This document shows, one piece after another, positions 1 to 8,986 of a DNA stretch of 64,000 nucleotides (position 1 is its first letter; every line of letters starts with the position of its first letter). Made by a program: the position numbers and the translations under genes. Source of the stretch: Myceligenerans pegani. GTDB taxonomy: Bacteria; Actinomycetota; Actinomycetes; Actinomycetales; Cellulomonadaceae. The notes beneath the pieces are model-generated. The model searched no databases and was not told the DNA's origin. It worked only from the letters and a program-made list of their open reading frames with translations. Location of the stretch: positions 129,758 to 193,757 of the forward strand of contig NZ_JADBGR010000068.1 of assembly GCF_014892515.1 (NCBI RefSeq). The letters run 5' to 3'.

Positions 1-3000
1 GCGGTTCTGGTCCCGGCCAGGCCGGCGAGGTCGGTCACGGGCGTGTCGTTCCACGTGACGGCCCCGTCCAGGCGGATGAGTCCGGCAAGCCCGGCCAGCA
101 GCGACGACTTCCCCGCTCCGACACGTCCGACGACGAGAACCGTCCGGCCGGGCCGGAGGTCCAGGTGGACGTTGCGGACGCCGACGGTGCCGTCGTCGTG
201 GACGGCGCTCACGCCGGACAGGCGGAGCCGGGCCAGCGGTCCGACCGGCGCGGTGACGGCCGGGGTCTCATGGGTTCCCCGGACGAGATCGACGTCGGCG
301 GGGACCGCGGCGAGGTCGGTGGTCCCGGCGAGGCGGGCGGCGATCTCGGTCCAGCGGCGGGCGACCGGGATGCGGGTCAGGACGTTCCCGGCGGTGACGC
401 CGGCCCATCCGTAGGCCCCGATCGCCGTGTAGACGACGAGCGTGGTGGTCAGCGACCAGGTGCCGGCCACGTGCAGCCACCACACGACGACGGTCGCGGA
501 CCTCGACACCAGCCAGGGCGCCTGCCAGACGAGGTAGGAGACCCGGTCCTCGCGCTGGGCGGCGTCGACCCGCCGGTCGTCCTGCCGGCGCAGGTGGGCG
601 AGCGCGGCGTGGGTGGCACCGGAGAGCTTGATGGTGCGCACCGCCTCCAGCACCGATCCGAGGGCGCGCCCGAACGCCGCGCGGGCGTCGCCGGCGACGC
701 GTGCGCTGTCCCCGACGAGCCCGGCGCCGAGGCCCGCGGACGCGGCCGAGATCGCGACGACGCCGGCGGCGATCGCGACGGCGAGCGGGCTGCCGGACAC
801 TCCTCCGAGCACGGCCAGGGTGGTGAGCCCGAACAGGAACTCGCGCGCGGTCCGGGACAGGACCAGGAGCCGGTACTCCTCGAGCGTGCGGGCGGTGACC
901 TCGCCGGGGGACGGCCGCTCGACCGGGGCGTGACCGGTCTGGCCACGCAGGATCGACAACCTGACCCGGAGGCGGCCCTCCGTCCAGAGCATGGTCCGGG
1001 GGCGAGCCTCCAGGTAGTAGATCGCGGCGCTGAGCAGGGCGGCGGCGATCACCCCGGCCGCCGGCCACCACGGGTCGCCCCCGGCCATGAGCGCCGTGAC
1101 GAGCGCGGCCCACACCCATCCGGCGGCCGCGCTGGCGGAGCCGGCGACGTCGTCGAGCCACATCAGCAGCTCGGCCGGGATCCACCAGCGAGGGCGGGCC
1201 AGGGCGGCTCGCGTCGCGGTCCTGCCGACCGGGACGCGCGCGGAGCCGGCGGCCGGCCGCGTCGTGTCGCGCGCCCGGGTGTGAGCGGCGCGGTGCACAT
1301 GCGCGGCCGGGGCGGCGGCGTCGTGCCCCGTCGTGGCGGTGCCGTCGGCCGCCAGGAGGGCGGCGAACCGCCCGTCCCGGGCGGAGAGCTCGTCCCAGGT
1401 GCCGTGCTCCACGATCCGTCCGTGGTCGGTCACGGCCACCGTGTCGGCGCCTCGCGCCGTGGCGAGCCGGTGGGCGACGACGACGCCGGTGCGCCCGGCG
1501 AGCAGGCCGCGCGCGGCGCGCGTGACGGTCCGGGAGGTGTGCGGGTCCATGCGTGCGGTGGCCTCGTCGAGCACGACGACCCGGACGTCCCGCACCAGCA
1601 GCCGCGCGAACGCGACCAGTTGTTCCTCGCCGGCGCTGAGCATCACCCCGCGCGGCCCGAGGACCGTGTCCAGCCCGTCGGGGAGTCCGTCGACCCAGCC
1701 GGACAGGCCGAGCGCGCCGATGGCCGCCGTGACCCGCTCGTCGGCGACGTCGCCGAACAGCGTGATGTTCTGCCGCAGCGTCCCGGACAGGATCTCGGTG
1801 CGCTGACCGACGACCCCCACCGTGCCGCGCAGGTGCTCGACGTCCAGGTCCCGCACGTCGACGCCGTCGAGGAACACGCTCCCGGCCGGCGGCTCGACCG
1901 CCCGGGACAGCACCTTGGTCAGGGTGGTCTTGCCCGATCCCGTGCGGCCCACGAGGGCGACCGTGCTTCCGGCCGGGACGGACAGGCTGATCGGGCCGAG
2001 CGTGAACCCGGCGCCGTCCCCGGTCGGGTAGGTGAACGTCAGGTCCCGCAGGTCGATCCGCGCCCCGGCCCCGTCGTCGGCGTCGGGGAGCCGACCGCCG
2101 CGGGCCGGTTCCTGCTCGGCGGCGAGCATGTCCCGGACGCGGGCGAGGGTCCCGAGGCCCTCCTGGATCTGCGGCAGCAGGCTCGTCAGCATGTGCAGCC
2201 TGCGCACGAACGTCGAGACCAGGAGGAACAGCGTGACGAACCGCGCGACCTCCAGGCCCCCGCTGCGAACCGCCAGCACCCCGCCCAGCACGACCGCCGC
2301 CGTCAGGCCTGCCGTCACCAGGGACAACCGCAGGGAGAACCGTGCCGAGAGCATGGACGCGGTGAGCTGGGCGCGGATCGCGGCCGCGCCTGCTCGGGCG
2401 AACCGGCGCAGCACGAACGGCTGGCCGCCGACGCCGCGCATGTCGTCGCGCGCGGCCACGGCCTCCTCGAGCTGGGCGGCCGAGTCCGACCACGCCTTCT
2501 CCGCCGCCGTCGTCGCCGCCGTGATGCGCGCCCCGGTCCCCCGGACCGCCAGCATCGCGACCGCGCCGACGGCGGGGAACAGCCACCAGGCGGGCGCCCA
2601 CATCACCCCCGCCGTCACCCACGACACCACGGCCCCGACCAGGCCGTAGAACGCCACCTCTCCGAGCCTGCGGAACACCGAGAACAGCGCGCGCGGATCG
2701 TCGTCGGTGCGTTCCAGCAGCGAGCCGATCGCCTGCTCCTCCAGGTCGGGGAGCTTCCGGCGCAGCGTGACCGCCAGGAGCTCGCCACGCAGTCTGGACT
2801 CGCCCCGGGCTGCCACCGCCCGCCACCATCCCGTGACGATCACGCCACCGGCGATCGTCGTCGCCGTCAGCCCCGTGAACAGCCAGAACAGCTCCAGCGA
2901 CGGGCCCGCGACCAGGTCTCCGGTCACCACGGCGAGCCACGCGTCGATGCCCGCCATCACCATCGTCAACGGCACCACGGGCGCCAGGGCCCGCATCAGG

Positions 3001-3062
3001 TATCCCCGCCACGACCCGTCCTGCCGGCGGGCGGGCCGCGCCCTCTTCGAGTACCTCGGCAA
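1..3062 (-). CDS. Fused double ABC exporter (TMD-NBD-TMD-NBD), 3' end cut by window edge
   Basis: About 1,020 residues are visible; the gene continues past base 1. It should be a membrane exporter that carries both half-transporters in one chain. Order: a basic N-terminus and first membrane domain (residues ~20-300), Walker A GRTGSGKTT near 375, signature LSAGEEQ near 474 (a departure from LSGGQ), Walker B VVVLDEAT near 494, a linker, a second membrane domain (~620-830), and a second Walker A GRVGAGKSS near 983, just before the edge. The two halves share one frame, with no stop seen between them. I chose TTG at 3062 because AAGGAG lies 7 nt upstream and the start gives an Arg/Lys-rich leader; ATG at 2996 is the alternative. 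The substrate cannot be told from sequence. Confidence 0.85.
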   Translation of the reverse strand, partial: MPRYSKRARPARRQDGSWRGYLMRALAPVVPLTMVMAGIDAWLAVVTGDLVAGPSLELFWLFTGLTATTIAGGVIVTGWWRAVAARGESRLRGELLAVTLRRKLPDLEEQAIGSLLERTDDDPRALFSVFRRLGEVAFYGLVGAVVSWVTAGVMWAPAWWLFPAVGAVAMLAVRGTGARITAATTAAEKAWSDSAAQLEEAVAARDDMRGVGGQPFVLRRFARAGAAAIRAQLTASMLSARFSLRLSLVTAGLTAAVVLGGVLAVRSGGLEVARFVTLFLLVSTFVRRLHMLTSLLPQIQEGLGTLARVRDMLAAEQEPARGGRLPDADDGAGARIDLRDLTFTYPTGDGAGFTLGPISLSVPAGSTVALVGRTGSGKTTLTKVLSRAVEPPAGSVFLDGVDVRDLDVEHLRGTVGVVGQRTEILSGTLRQNITLFGDVADERVTAAIGALGLSGWVDGLPDGLDTVLGPRGVMLSAGEEQLVAFARLLVRDVRVVVLDEATARMDPHTSRTVTRAARGLLAGRTGVVVAHRLATARGADTVAVTDHGRIVEHGTWDELSARDGRFAALLAADGTATTGHDAAAPAAHVHRAAHTRARDTTRPAAGSARVPVGRTATRAALARPRWWIPAELLMWLDDVAGSASAAAGWVWAALVTALMAGGDPWWPAAGVIAAALLSAAIYYLEARPRTMLWTEGRLRVRLSILRGQTGHAPVERPSPGEVTARTLEEYRLLVLSRTAREFLFGLTTLAVLGGVSGSPLAVAIAAGVVAISAASAGLGAGLVGDSARVAGDARAAFGRALGSVLEAVRTIKLSGATHAALAHLRRQDDRRVDAAQREDRVSYLVWQAPWLVSRSATVVVWWLHVAGTWSLTTTLVVYTAIGAYGWAGVTAGNVLTRIPVARRWTEIAARLAGTTDLAAVPADVDLVRGTHETPAVTAPVGPLARLRLSGVSAVHDDGTVGVRNVHLDLRPGRTVLVVGRVGAGKSSLLAGLAGLIRLDGAVTWNDTPVTDLAGLAGTRT

Positions 3063-3259
3063 ACTCCGTCTCCTTGGTCGCGCGACGCCGTGAACGTTGG
3101 GGGGTACGAGGGGCGCCGCCCATTCCAGCGCGGATCTCCGCCGCTGACCAGGGCATTTCTGTGGCACGTCCGTGGCATCCATGTGGTACGCGCGTCCCTG
3201 GCGACCTGGGCCCACACCGGCGCGGTGCTCATCAAGGCGGATGAGCCCCAGCGCGTTCG

Positions 3260-4744
3260 TCAGGCGGCGTGTCGGGCGGGTGTGGGTGGTGGTGGCGCGA
3301 CCGATTCGTACCGGAGGCCGGTCGGTGTAGTCGTGGTGACCCGGTGGCGTCCGGTGGCCGGGTCAGTGCCAGTGGTGGCTTTCCAGCCGGGTGCCTCTTT
3401 TGTCTGGTTGCAGGCCTCGCACAGGCCCTGTCCGTTGCCCAGGACCGTGGAGCCGCCCGCGCCAACCGGTACGACGTGGTCGAGGTGCTTGACCGGGGCG
3501 TCACACCAGGGCGTACGACAGATGCCCTGATCCCGCACGCGCAGCAGATCAGCCAGCCCGCCCGCGAAGAACCGCTGCCGGGAGGAAGCGGCCACCAGAT
3601 CACCCGCCGGGTCTGCATAGACGGCCCGCAGCCAAGCAGCATCGGCATCCAGACCGGCGGCCACAACGTTGCGGGCCACCTGCGCGGGCACGGGACCGAA
3701 GCCACGCCCGGACTCGTCGGCCACAACGGCGGGCTCATGCCCAGCCGCGAGCAGCGTGCGGTCGGACACGATCAGGTTCACGGTGACGGGCACTTGATCG
3801 GCGATCTCTTGTCCGGTAACACGCTCGACGAGCGCGTCGGCCATGACCTGGCCGCGGGAACGACCCTCACCCTCACCGTCCTCGGCATCACCGGTGCCAC
3901 CGGCGCGTGCGGCATCGGCCGCCTGCTTCAGGGCCGCGTACACACGCACACCCTCAGCCACCGGCAACAGCGCACCCAGACGCACCATCGCCTCCGGTGC
4001 GGGCCGGATCGAGACGTACCGGTCCTTGGCTGCCTTCGCGGCCCGGCGCACCACGGCGGCGGGATCGAGTTCGGCGGCACGCTTCCTGGCACGCGCCTCC
4101 AGCTCCCGCGTGCCCACACCCTCCAGCGTGGCCGGGTCGGCACACAGGTCCGCGTCCACGCAGGCACGGTCCTCCGCCTCGAGACACGCGGTCTCCCTGA
4201 CCAGGATGATCGCCCGCTCCTGCGTGAGCCGTCCGGCACGTAGGGCAGCGAGAGTGTGGGGCATCTCGGTGTGCAGCATCTTGGCCGCCCCGATCAGGGT
4301 CCCCGCCCGGTGCGGAGACACGCGCAACGCCAGGGCGACCTCGCTACGCACCGAGCGGGCCGCCTCCCGCTCCGTCGACCGTATGGTGACGGGCACCGAC
4401 CGGCCGGCGGGGTCTGCCTCGGCGGTCGCGACGGTCTGGTGGGCCTGGTCCCGGACGCTCTGATCCAACTCGACCATCAACTGCGCCTGCACCGCCGCGA
4501 TCCCACCAGCCAGATCCTCCAACGCCCGCAACATCCCCACCTGATCACGCATCCCGCCGGGCTTGCCCGCAGCCAGCAGCCACTCATGCACCCCAACCAC
4601 ATCAGCCGCCGAGACATCAACGGGCGCCGAGACGCCAGCTGGCGAGAGGCCACCGGACGACACGGTGGCGTGCGCGGGAGTCGCGGCCTGCCCGGCCTCT
4701 TCCAGGGAGCCAGGCACAAACCTCACCGCGCGCCGTGTCGTCAT
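3260..4744 (-). CDS. HNH endonuclease with DUF222 (13E12-like)
   Basis: A 494-residue protein of the actinobacterial DUF222/HNH family: a long helical DUF222 region, then a C-terminal HNH nuclease fold. The C-terminus shows CRTPWCDAPVKHLDHV, followed by N-G-Q-G-L-C-EACN, the usual His/Asn and zinc-Cys pattern. ATG at 4744 (MTTRRAVRF) is preferred over an in-frame ATG at 4777, because a GGGAG element lies upstream of it. The family is multicopy in actinobacteria and is described in mycobacteria as 13E12 repeats, some of them DNA-damage inducible; an SOS-box-like site lies upstream here. The cellular role is unknown. The gene stands alone. Confidence 0.85.
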   Translation of the reverse strand: MTTRRAVRFVPGSLEEAGQAATPAHATVSSGGLSPAGVSAPVDVSAADVVGVHEWLLAAGKPGGMRDQVGMLRALEDLAGGIAAVQAQLMVELDQSVRDQAHQTVATAEADPAGRSVPVTIRSTEREAARSVRSEVALALRVSPHRAGTLIGAAKMLHTEMPHTLAALRAGRLTQERAIILVRETACLEAEDRACVDADLCADPATLEGVGTRELEARARKRAAELDPAAVVRRAAKAAKDRYVSIRPAPEAMVRLGALLPVAEGVRVYAALKQAADAARAGGTGDAEDGEGEGRSRGQVMADALVERVTGQEIADQVPVTVNLIVSDRTLLAAGHEPAVVADESGRGFGPVPAQVARNVVAAGLDADAAWLRAVYADPAGDLVAASSRQRFFAGGLADLLRVRDQGICRTPWCDAPVKHLDHVVPVGAGGSTVLGNGQGLCEACNQTKEAPGWKATTGTDPATGRHRVTTTTPTGLRYESVAPPPPTPARHAA

Positions 4745-4808
4745 GTCCCCATTCTCCCAGCAGAAACAAGCAAACACGAGCCGAAACCCCTATCCACCAC
4801 CAATCTGT

Positions 4809-4824
4809 GGAAACATTTGTTCTG
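4809..4824 (-). promoter_or_regulatory. SOS-box-like element upstream of the HNH gene
   Basis: On the minus strand the sequence reads CAGAACAAATGTTTCC. It matches the GAAC-N4-GTTY core of actinobacterial LexA boxes but lacks the full outer TCG/CGA flanks. It lies about 65 bp upstream of the endonuclease start. The position suits a promoter, but the match is partial. Confidence 0.35.
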
Positions 4825-5028
4825 CACAGGGTTGCGGTCGGTCTCGCTCCGGCAGAACTCCATCGAGACGGTCCCGCGCTCCAGGGTTGGTGCGCCGATC
4901 ACGCCCGCGGCCACCCGCTGTCGCTTCGACACGACGGACTCCCTCAGTGCCGGCACGAGGCCGTCCCATCGGAAGGCAGACAGCCGAACCACCCTGACCG
5001 AACCTGCCTGCCGAGTACTGTCATCGGA

Positions 5029-5499
5029 ATGGGACGGATCGACTACATCGACGACCCCGATGCCCCGGCGATCAACAGCGTCGTGCCCTCCGTGGTCGCG
5101 ATCGTGCGCGACGACGAGGGCCGAGTCCTGATGATCCACAAGACGGACAACGACCGGTGGGCCCTGCCTGGCGGTGGACACGAACCCGGAGAGAGCATCT
5201 CGGAGACCGTGATCCGCGAGGTCACGGAAGAGACGGGCTACGACGTCGCCGTCGAGACGCTCACCGGCACCTACACCAACCCGAACCACGTCATGGCCTA
5301 CGACGACGGCGAGGTGCGCCAGCAGTTCTCCCTCGCGTTCCGGGCCCGGCTCCTCGGCGGCGAGCGACGCACCAGCAGCGAGAGTGACAAGGTCGAGTGG
5401 CTGCTACCCGGGCAGATCGACGACCTGAACCTTCACCCGTCGATGCAAATGCGAATCGCCCACGCTCTCCAGGAAACCGACCGGCCACATATCGGCTGA
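5029..5499 (+). CDS. Nudix hydrolase
   Basis: A 156-residue Nudix-fold pyrophosphohydrolase. The Nudix box is intact: GHEPGE, then REVTEETGY, fitting G-X5-E-X7-REUXEEXGU. The substrate (a nucleoside diphosphate derivative) cannot be assigned. ATG at 5029 begins MGRIDYIDDPDAPAINSVVP, just before the beta-strand that opens the fold; longer in-frame starts further upstream would add sequence with no family resemblance. It is separated from both neighbours and probably transcribed alone. Confidence 0.85.
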   Translation: MGRIDYIDDPDAPAINSVVPSVVAIVRDDEGRVLMIHKTDNDRWALPGGGHEPGESISETVIREVTEETGYDVAVETLTGTYTNPNHVMAYDDGEVRQQFSLAFRARLLGGERRTSSESDKVEWLLPGQIDDLNLHPSMQMRIAHALQETDRPHIG

Positions 5500-5518
5500 C
5501 CCGAGCCGCGCCCGCGCG

Positions 5519-6022
5519 CTACCACGACGGCCACAGGTCCGGAGCGCGCCGCTCCACTCGTGCACCCGGGTACTCCTGGGTATGGCGCCGCCGCGCCTCT
5601 TCGAGCCCGTACCTCACCTGCTCGTCGAGGAGCACACGGGGCAGCTCGTCCGAGTGGTACACCACTGTCACCACATCGCCGGGCTCGAAACCTGGATAGC
5701 CCGTGGTGGCCAGGTACATCTCCTCGCCGAGGGGAGGGCCGGCCTCCAGGCGCACCGGGTTGTGGGCGCGAGCGGTCCCAGGATCGACGGTGACAACGTA
5801 TTCCTGGATGTGTTCCTCCTCGCGGACCACGGCGCGGATCTCGGTGCCACGATCTCGAAGGACCTTCACGAGCCGAGCGTCCTCCTCCTGTTCCCGGTCT
5901 GCCTTCAGCGTCTGACCGGAGATCGTCAGCCAGAAGCCGGTCACGCCGAGCGCGCCGATCAGGAACAGCGTCCCGCACCCCATGCGCGGGGGCTCGTGCT
6001 TCGGTTCCCAGGACGTGGACAT
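5519..6022 (-). CDS. Hypothetical single-pass membrane protein
   Basis: A 167-residue protein. Near the N-terminus, after MSTSWEPKHEPPRMGCG, there is one hydrophobic segment (LFLIGALGVTGFWLTISG). A soluble, charged beta-rich domain follows, with RGTEIRAVVREEE and GFEPGDVVTVVYHSDELPRV. The second stretch recalls DUF3592-like small membrane proteins, but I would not assign the family. The start at 6022 has GGGAGG 6 nt upstream; a longer frame to 6220 has no such site. It is divergent from the GNAT remnant. Function unknown. Confidence 0.7.
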   Translation of the reverse strand: MSTSWEPKHEPPRMGCGTLFLIGALGVTGFWLTISGQTLKADREQEEDARLVKVLRDRGTEIRAVVREEEHIQEYVVTVDPGTARAHNPVRLEAGPPLGEEMYLATTGYPGFEPGDVVTVVYHSDELPRVLLDEQVRYGLEEARRRHTQEYPGARVERRAPDLWPSW

Positions 6023-6209
6023 GCGCTGCCTCCCGACGACGACGTGGCTGATCGTCCAGGTGGGACGGTACTGGCGCCCGGCCGGGAGCGGTCTCGGACG
6101 CGAACACACGTATGGTCGCACTTGGGAAACCGTCATCGACATGAACACCTGGAGCTTCTGGTGGGACTGACCGGGTAGCGTCAGCCGCCACCTGCCGAAG
6201 GAGACACGC

Positions 6210-6581
6210 GTGCCGTTCACCGATTCGACCGAGCCCGTTCCCGCGGAGCTGAGAACCGAAGAGTTCGCCCTGCGTCCGATCGTCGCCGACGACGCGGAGC
6301 TGGACTATGCCGCCGTCATGGACTCGCGCGAGCACCTGCGGTTGTGGCGACAGTCGACGTGGCCCGAGGATGATTTCACCCTGGAGGCGAACCGGGAAGA
6401 TCTCATCGACATGGAACAGCGCCATGCCGCGTGGCGCGCGTTCTCGTACACCGTGCTCGACCCGGCCGGCACCAGGTGCCTGGGCTGCGTCTACGTCTTC
6501 CCCACGAGCGCCACCTTCCTCGCGAGAGCCACGGTGATCTGGTCAGCGACCGGCGCTCGGTGCCTACGATGGGAGCCATGA
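6210..6581 (+). pseudogene. Truncated GNAT acetyltransferase
   Basis: The first ~100 residues look like the N-terminal half of a GNAT N-acetyltransferase: LRTEEFALRPIVADD, then a central strand FSYTVLDPAGTRCLGCVYV. The frame then ends at 123 residues in an unrelated Arg/Trp tail, before the acetyl-CoA-binding motif (R/Q-x-x-G-x-G/A) and C-terminal strands of the fold. Family members usually run 150-190 residues. The GTG start has a strong GAAGGAG, so the remnant is still likely translated. Its stop overlaps the next gene's start in an ATGA. I read it as a decayed gene, perhaps kept for translational coupling. Confidence 0.6.
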
Positions 6582-7186
6582 GGCCCGCGTTCTCCACCGC
6601 CGTCGACGTCGAGCAGGCGCTGCGGGAGGCCGCCGACCCGCGCGAGAAGGCGAAGATCCGCGGCCGTGTCGCAGACGACGAACCCGTGATCGGCGTACGG
6701 ATGGGCACGCTGTTCGACCTCGCGAAGCGCGCCACCGACCTGCCCGGAGCCGAACTCGACGCGCTGTTCGAGCACCCGGCGTACGAGCCGCGCCTGGCGG
6801 CGTTCTGCGTCCTCGACTTCCGCGCCCGGCGGAAGCTCTCCGACGACGAGCGAGCCGGTCTCGCGCGCACCTACCTCGACCGGCACGACGCCATCAGCAC
6901 GTGGGACATGGTCGACCGCGCCGCCCCGCGTGTGCTCGGCATGCCGATCCTCGCCGGCGCCGTGGACGGCGGCGTTCTCGACGATCTCGCGCGCTCCGCG
7001 GACCCGCTCCGGCGCCGGTCGGCGATCACGGCGCCGCTCTGGTTCGTCAAGAAAGGATCCGACGCCGACGTCGAGCGCGGACTCGCCATCGCCGACTCGC
7101 TCGCCGAGGACACCCATCCGCGCGTCCGATCAGCGGTGAAGATCTACCGGGCACACGCGGCGAAGCGTCAGGCGAACGCCGGGTAG
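6578..7186 (+). CDS. AlkD-like HEAT-repeat DNA alkylation repair protein
   Basis: A 202-residue all-helical protein resembling bacterial AlkD-type DNA glycosylases. TWDMVDRAAPRVLG matches the W-x-x-x-D region of the family's DNA-binding cleft, and APLWFVKKGSDADVE matches the later conserved Trp helix. It should excise alkylated bases in the cytoplasm. ATG at 6578 overlaps the stop of the truncated GNAT gene (ATGA); an in-frame ATG at 6569 is the alternative. Activity on a particular lesion cannot be stated. Confidence 0.7.
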   Translation: MRPAFSTAVDVEQALREAADPREKAKIRGRVADDEPVIGVRMGTLFDLAKRATDLPGAELDALFEHPAYEPRLAAFCVLDFRARRKLSDDERAGLARTYLDRHDAISTWDMVDRAAPRVLGMPILAGAVDGGVLDDLARSADPLRRRSAITAPLWFVKKGSDADVERGLAIADSLAEDTHPRVRSAVKIYRAHAAKRQANAG

Positions 7187-7236
7187 CCGACGACGGCGAC
7201 CGACGGCGTCGCGGACGATCCTGCCGGTGCGGAGCG

Positions 7237-7809
7237 TCAGCGCTCGACCTCGAAGATCTGCTTCTGGATGCCGTTCCGGTAGGCCGCGTGCTCGACCAGC
7301 CGGAGCTTCTGGGCCGGCTTGTCGGCGTCGCTGAACAGCGGCTTCCCCTGTCCCAGGAGCACCGGGAAGACGAGCAGGTGGTACGCGTCGATCAGCCCGG
7401 CGTCGCCGAGCGCGCGGGTGAGGCTGACGCTGCCGTGCACCTGGATCTCGCCGATGTCGGACTCCTTGAGCTTCGCGACGTCGTCCAGCGAGCGCAGGAT
7501 GGTGATGTCGCCCCAGTTGCCGACGAGGTCGTCCTCGGTGAGCGTCGTGGAGACGACGTACTTGGGCAGGGTGTTGTACCGCGGGAACTCGTCCATGGTC
7601 GGCCAGACCGGCGCGAACCCCTCATAGCTCACCCGGCCCAGGAGCAGCGCTCCGGCCTCCTCCTGCTCGCGGCCCTTGAGCTCGTAGGCATCCATGTCGG
7701 GTTCGACGGTCTTGAACGTCCACATCGTGTCGTGCAGCGCGGGGTCCCCGCCGGTCGGGTCGACCTTGCCGTCGAGCGAGACGAAGTGCGTGGCGACGAT
7801 GGTGCTCAT
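7237..7809 (-). CDS. Dihydrofolate reductase-family (RibD C-terminal domain) protein
   Basis: A 190-residue single-domain reductase of the DHFR/RibD-C superfamily. It begins MSTIVATHFVSLDGKVD. It has the cofactor-binding strand ALLLGRVSYEGF, a later GEIQVHGSVSLTRALGDAG, and the C-terminal segment LLVFPVLLGQGKPLF, all typical of this family. It should bind NADPH, but the substrate is unknown and these stand-alone proteins are usually not true folate reductases. The start has GGAGG 8 nt upstream. A WYL regulator lies just upstream on the same strand and may share transcription. Confidence 0.85.
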   Translation of the reverse strand: MSTIVATHFVSLDGKVDPTGGDPALHDTMWTFKTVEPDMDAYELKGREQEEAGALLLGRVSYEGFAPVWPTMDEFPRYNTLPKYVVSTTLTEDDLVGNWGDITILRSLDDVAKLKESDIGEIQVHGSVSLTRALGDAGLIDAYHLLVFPVLLGQGKPLFSDADKPAQKLRLVEHAAYRNGIQKQIFEVER

Positions 7810-7888
7810 GACTCTTTCCTCCGGTCGTGGTGCTCGCGGCCGCCCGGTGCGGCGCGTCGTGGGTATGGACGAGAGACTCGCACAGGAC

Positions 7889-8854
7889 TCATCGGTGGTC
7901 GACCGCCGCGGCGAGGCGCTCCGCGAGGGCGGCGACCGCCGCCCGCAGCTCGGGTCCGCCCTCCACGCGGTACGGGAACGGCACGCTCGCCAGCCACTCC
8001 TGCGCGTACATCTCCGGGTTGCGCGTGCTGCCCACGAGCACGCACCGGTCCCCCGCCGCCTCGAGCCTGCCCATCTGCGCCCCGACCCAGGGTTCGACGT
8101 CGGCGAGCGGGGCGTCGAACACGACGCGCGTGGCGTACCGCCACCCGGTGCCGAGGTGTTCCTCCAGGGCCGTCACGGGGTCGAGGTCCTCGGGCGGCTC
8201 GAACCTGCGCGTGGTCTGCTCGACGGCGAGGACCCGGTCGACGCGGTAGGTGCGCACCTCCCCGGCTCGGTGGGAGTGGCACAGGAGGTACCAGCGCCCG
8301 TAGCGGACGACGACGGCCCACGGGTCCACCTCGGCGACCCATTCGCTGCCGGACTCACCCCGGTAGGTGACCAGGGCGCGCCGCCGGGCGGCGATCGCCG
8401 TGACGAGCTCGCCGGTGATCGCCGTGTCGGGGCGGGCGGCGAACCGGTCGGGCGCGGCGGCCGCGTGCTCGCGCACCGCCGCCGCCTGGCGGCCGACGTC
8501 GCTCGGCAGCGCCCGGATCACCTTGTCGAGGGCGGTGTCCACCAAGCTGTCGCCGCCGTCGGACCCGCTGCCGGAACGGCCGTCGAGCACCGCCATGACC
8601 AGGCCCAGCGCCTCGGCCTGGGTGAAGGTGACCGGTGAGAGCCGCGCGTCGCGCCCGAGGCGGTAGCCGCCGTGCGGCCCCCGTTCCGACGAGACGGGGA
8701 TCCCGGCCTCGCGCAGGATGCCGACGTACCGGCGCGCGGCGCGCTCGGTGACGCCGAGCCGCTCGCCGAGCTCGCCCGCCGTCGTGCCCGGGCGGGTCCG
8801 CAGGATCTCGAGCGCGCGGAGCGCGCGGGCGGTCGGGCCGGGATCGGACGACAT
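7889..8854 (-). CDS. HTH/WYL-domain transcriptional regulator
   Basis: A 321-residue regulator. The N-terminus is a DeoR-like winged helix (LRTRPGTTAGELGERLGVTE, then AARRYVGILREAGIPV). The WYL ligand-sensing domain shows VRYGRWYLLCHS. WYL proteins sense small ligands or nucleic acids and act as repressors or activators. It is divergent from an alpha/beta hydrolase 132 bp away, and lies upstream of the DHFR-like gene on the same strand; either could be its target. The intergenic region holds two TCCGGAA copies that could be its operator. Confidence 0.9.
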   Translation of the reverse strand: MSSDPGPTARALRALEILRTRPGTTAGELGERLGVTERAARRYVGILREAGIPVSSERGPHGGYRLGRDARLSPVTFTQAEALGLVMAVLDGRSGSGSDGGDSLVDTALDKVIRALPSDVGRQAAAVREHAAAAPDRFAARPDTAITGELVTAIAARRRALVTYRGESGSEWVAEVDPWAVVVRYGRWYLLCHSHRAGEVRTYRVDRVLAVEQTTRRFEPPEDLDPVTALEEHLGTGWRYATRVVFDAPLADVEPWVGAQMGRLEAAGDRCVLVGSTRNPEMYAQEWLASVPFPYRVEGGPELRAAVAALAERLAAAVDHR

Positions 8855-8883
8855 CTCAGCAGCCTAGACGCCGTCCCGCTCAA

Positions 8884-8905
8884 TCCGGAAGCAGAACGTC
8901 CGGAA
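8884..8905. promoter_or_regulatory. Paired TCCGGAA direct repeats between WYL regulator and hydrolase
   Basis: TCCGGAA occurs at 8884-8890 and again at 8899-8905, 15 bp apart, 30-50 bp upstream of the regulator's start in a divergent promoter region. The spacing suggests an operator for the WYL protein, but nothing else supports it. Confidence 0.25.
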
Positions 8906-8986
8906 CTCGCCCTACGGTGGTGTTCACCGGCACCGCGCCGGGCCCATCACGACAGTCACAGCACACCGCACCCACGGGAGAGAACC

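Noticed and set aside
165..3530. Very long open frame on the plus strand opposite the ABC exporter, and a matching long frame at 268-3156 on the minus strand
   Set aside because: Low-complexity Gly/Arg/Pro translations without family motifs; the ABC motifs lie in a different minus-strand frame. Long shadow frames are normal at this GC content.
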